Source: Spongospora subterranea (lineage: Eukaryota > Endomyxa > Phytomyxea > Plasmodiophorida > Plasmodiophoridae). Taken from it: a stretch of 31,788 nt of DNA. The number at the start of each line of letters is the position of its first letter. The stretch's first letter is position 1. Shown piece by piece: positions 29,187 through 31,788 of this stretch. A model generated the notes under the pieces. That model saw only the letters and a program-made list of their open reading frames with translations, searched no databases and was not told the origin of the DNA. Location: positions 1 through 31,788 of the forward strand of contig OUQQ01000182.1 in NCBI GenBank assembly GCA_900404475.1, given 5' to 3'. The position numbers and the translations under genes are program-made.

Positions 29187-30430
29187 TTGGACAGTAGACA
29201 GTGCCTCTTTGATATGGTCACAATAGGATCCAAGTATTTTTGGGAGATAATTCGAAAATCAAAGTTGCTGGAGAAGGCACTGGAAAGGCTCATCTGAACA
29301 GTACAGAAACTCGAGTTCACGATGTGTTTTATGTCCCAACACTTGCCGAAACTTGTCTGTTGATCAGGGTTCAAGGCGTGGAATCAAGTTCCTGTTCGAC
29401 GACGATCGATTATACAAATACAGCAAGGATAACTGGAAACCTCCTGAAGGAGTCATCATCGGGTCTGCGATAACCTATATAGTTTCCCTGGGCACCAACA
29501 CGATCCTCTCCGAAACGAAAGGCGAAATTCGGCCCTAATTTAATCGCAAGGAAGACCCAAGTCCATATCGTGTGATTTGTGGCACAGCAGGCTATTTCAT
29601 GTGAACTCGCGTGATCTTCGTCGAATGATTTGGAACCCGCAGATTTCAAGGTGACATTAACCGATAACCAAGAATTGCCATGGTTGTTTAAAAGGGAAAA
29701 TTACAGGGCGGTCACTTCTTTAAACGGTCAAAGACAGTTTTCACACGACCCACCTGGAGTGTATCAACTGACATCAAAGGTCCTTATCCTGCTACTTCCT
29801 TATTCTTCAACTCTATCTGCATCATCACATTCATCGACCATTACACTCGATATTCGAGGGTTTGTTTTTCAGAAACAAGGCAGAAGAAGCTTGACTGCTC
29901 TGAAACAATTTGAACGCGACTCATCTTTCCAAGTTAGAGACATATCCCACACAGATTGAAAAACACTTCAGAGTGATAATTCTGGTGAATTATACATCGA
30001 CCGAATGTAAAGAGTGTTATGCGAAACGAGGTTCATGTTAGCGAAGCGATGCGCCGGCGATCGGTGGAGTCACCGGCACTAGTTGGTTGGTAAGCAAGCG
30101 GCTTCCTGGTTGGTTTGCGAGCAAGCGGCGGAACGCAGCCGACATGCGGCCTAGACCTTAACTAGACCTGATAAAATACCACTCGACAATTCAGTTCCTC
30201 AATTTCAGGTTCAACTTGCCTAGCTCTGATGCATCTAGTTCGATTTCTCAGTTCATGCCACAGAACAAGTGTTGCGTATGATCCCGAAACAAAATGGAAT
30301 CGCACCATTGCTACTGCTGCGAACATCAGGCGGGTTCACTTGAGACATACTGGGGTTTTACGAAATCGCCACCGCTGTACATGTTATCAACCGAAGACCT
30401 CATAGCGCATTACTTAATACGAAGCCCTGT
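29187..30430 (+). mobile_element. Ty1/copia relic: protease to integrase
   Basis: In order: a protease start SWTVDSAS (Asp codon 29,197-29,199; the usual DSGAS is one residue short), LGDNSKIKVAGEGT from 29,240 and VHDVFYVPTLAE; a GAG-pre-integrase block LWHSRLFHVNSRDLRRM (about 29,578); an integrase core with TDIKGP, ITFIDHYTRYSRV and SDNSGEL; QNGIAP; and near 30,380 VHVINRRPHSALLNTKP. These are the copia pol blocks in correct order and spacing. At least four frame changes and several stops break it. A GC-richer patch at about 30,040-30,180 interrupts the integrase. No reverse transcriptase follows; a gypsy fragment on the other strand abuts it. Confidence 0.8.
30089..30136. repeat. Short tandem duplication inside copia
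   Basis: GGTTGGT(A/T)(A/T)GC(A/G)AGCAAGCGGC-type unit of about 24-29 bp occurs twice in the GC-rich patch that interrupts the integrase reading. It is likely an insertion footprint. Confidence 0.5.
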
Positions 30431-30479
30431 TTCGGCAATGGTCCTTGTTTGACTACCGTCAAAAACCCACTGTTTATTA

Positions 30480-31788
30480 GATATACATGCTGAGCAGCAA
30501 TTTGACGTCAACCTCGATGGCAGGAAATGCCCACAAAGTGCACTGTTTCGTCGAATTCATTGTACAAGCAGATGCGAGCGGCTCTATATGTCGACTTGTT
30601 GGAGTCCGACGCCGTTGTCGTGGCCACCAACGTGCCGTCATTTTGGACTTGCGATAGAATCATTGCAAAATCAGATGCGTCGATGTCTACTACACGAAGT
30701 GAGCTAACACCGGTGCCAGCGTAAATGCGTTTTTCATTTGATCAAATGCCTGTTGGTGATGCTCTAACCAAACGAATTGACATCTTTCTGGTTAAAGCAC
30801 ACAGTGGGGCCGCTATTCGGGAGTAGTTCGCTATAAAATTTCGTTAGAAATTCGCAAATCCCAGAAAACATTGAACACCTTTTACCGACGTGGGGCTCTG
30901 CCAGGTAGAGACAGTCTCCGTTTTTGCAGGATCCATTTCGACGCCCTGTGGACTAACGACATAACCCAGGAATTCAGTTCGGCCGACATCGAATGCGCAT
31001 TCCTCAAGCTTCACGAACAGACCTCGTTCTCGTAGTTTTCCCAGTACCAATCGCACATGAGAGTCGTGTTCCTCCGGGGGTTTTAGAATAAACCAACATG
31101 TCTCAATAACAACAACAAAACGATTGAGTCCCTGAAAAGCAGCCGGCGCGTTTTTAAGGACAAACGGTAGGACGGAATATTCGAAATGGCCATACTTGCA
31201 GTTCAATCCCGTTTTCCATTCGTCACCTTCCTTGACTCGAACGAGGTTATAGGCACCGCGTAAATCTAACTTGGTGTAGATCTTGGCTCCGGCCATCGCC
31301 GATGACAAGTAACGGGTTGGGCTCGCGTTTGGTCATGTTACTCGGTCCTCTGTAGTCACCACACAGTCGCAACGAACCCGTCTTTCTGGCGAACCCTTTT
31401 GTTCAGATTTTCCTCAATGTAAGCGCGCAGAGCGACCTCTTCCCTGGCTGAAATAGAATAGCAGGACTTGTAGGGTACCCTGCTGATGTTATCTTCGAAA
31501 TTATTTGCTAAATCTGAACCCGGACGGTGAGGTGGAAGCGATTCTGCGCCTTCCTTCGAAAAAACGTCCGCGAAATCGGTGTATTTTGCGGTTAACGATA
31601 TGGTTATCTCTGAAGTGCTGTTTTCTGAGTCCCACAAAACTTAACTTGGTGATCCTACATCATCTACTGGTCGTATATAGAGGGCGATAACTTGACCCTG
31701 GCCGCTCAGCGTCTCCAGCTAGTCAGCGCTAACCTCGCGAATCCTGCGTTGACGCGTAGACTCAGTTAAATCTTGGCCTGCCGGTCGG
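30480..31788 (-). mobile_element. Ty3/gypsy relic: reverse transcriptase and RNase H
   Basis: Reading right to left: YTDFADVFSKEGAESLPPHRP and then an (I/L)SAREE..LR.YI block (31,637-31,356) form the N-terminal pol segment. The RT palm follows with KLDLRGAYNLVRVKEGDEWK (first catalytic Asp) and LPFVLKNAPAAFQ (31,308-30,844), then FLGYVVSPQGVEMDP and FLGFANF. Beyond 30,844, in other frames, AFDQMKNAFTLAPVLAHF and the RNase H start DIDASDFAMILSQ appear. The Y-x-D-D catalytic box, expected around 31,119-31,086, is destroyed (reads FVVVIETCWF), so the RT is inactive. Gag, integrase and LTRs are absent; the element may continue past the window edge on the gag side. Confidence 0.85.

Noticed and set aside
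28655..29374. 239-codon minus-strand ORF
   Set aside because: It is antisense to the copia protease start and open across two inverted repeats. No motif is recognised and the plus-strand copia reading explains its left part better.
1..31788. tRNA, rRNA, CRISPR arrays or prokaryotic operon signals
   Set aside because: I looked for tRNA T-loop (GGTTCRA) contexts, repeat-spacer arrays and Shine-Dalgarno-led tandem genes and saw none; the intron structure is eukaryotic.

Overview
The window is eukaryotic nuclear DNA. Genes are split by GT-AG introns with T-rich 3' ends, and the rest is packed with decayed retrotransposons. I see no bacterial-type operons, rRNA, tRNA or CRISPR array. The organism cannot be fixed from sequence alone. 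An intron-rich protist (for example an oomycete or a plasmodiophorid-like rhizarian) fits the oomycete-like gypsy chromodomain context and a DCD domain outside an obvious plant gene, but this is inference.

Region 1 (1-10,606) is the gene-bearing part. A three-exon NF-YC-like histone-fold gene (218-1137, +) is followed by about 3.4 kb without a recognisable gene. Then comes a large gene that I could assemble exon by exon (4586-10606, +, 15 exons, 1114 codons). It joins N-terminal ankyrin repeats to a C-terminal DCD (Development and Cell Death) domain and a Pro/Ser-rich tail.

Region 2 (10,607-13,600) holds a broken Ty1/copia element (about 11,425-12,265) and a 20-bp triple repeat.

Region 3 (13,640-26,360) is a diverged segmental duplication. 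One copy lies at about 13.64-16.3 kb plus 18.93-19.43 kb, the other at about 22.16-26.36 kb. Each copy carries a two-exon minus-strand gene for a small signal peptide/ectodomain/transmembrane protein (13,840-14,369 and 22,333-22,879), with the same intron phase and a matching TATA-like element. A third small secreted protein (24,527-24,781), leader-like ORF fragments, a 336-bp tandem duplication and an ORF with a faint NYN-nuclease look (18,965-19,381; pseudogene copy at 25.92-26.32 kb) also belong to this block. Retroelement debris (16.3-18.9 kb: chromodomain and gag fragments) splits the first copy. A MULE-like fragment may enlarge the second.

Region 4 (26,340-31,788) is mobile-element graveyard: a LINE ORF1 with zinc knuckles and a second, opposed ORF1 copy forming a hairpin; further inverted repeats; a Ty1/copia protease-integrase relic (+); and a Ty3/gypsy RT-RNase H relic (-) running to the right end.

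Two things stand out. One is the ankyrin-DCD protein with an unrecognised Cys-containing middle. The other is the density of long imperfect inverted repeats (at least six, arms about 70-390 bp) in element-derived DNA, which could be transcribed into hairpin RNA.
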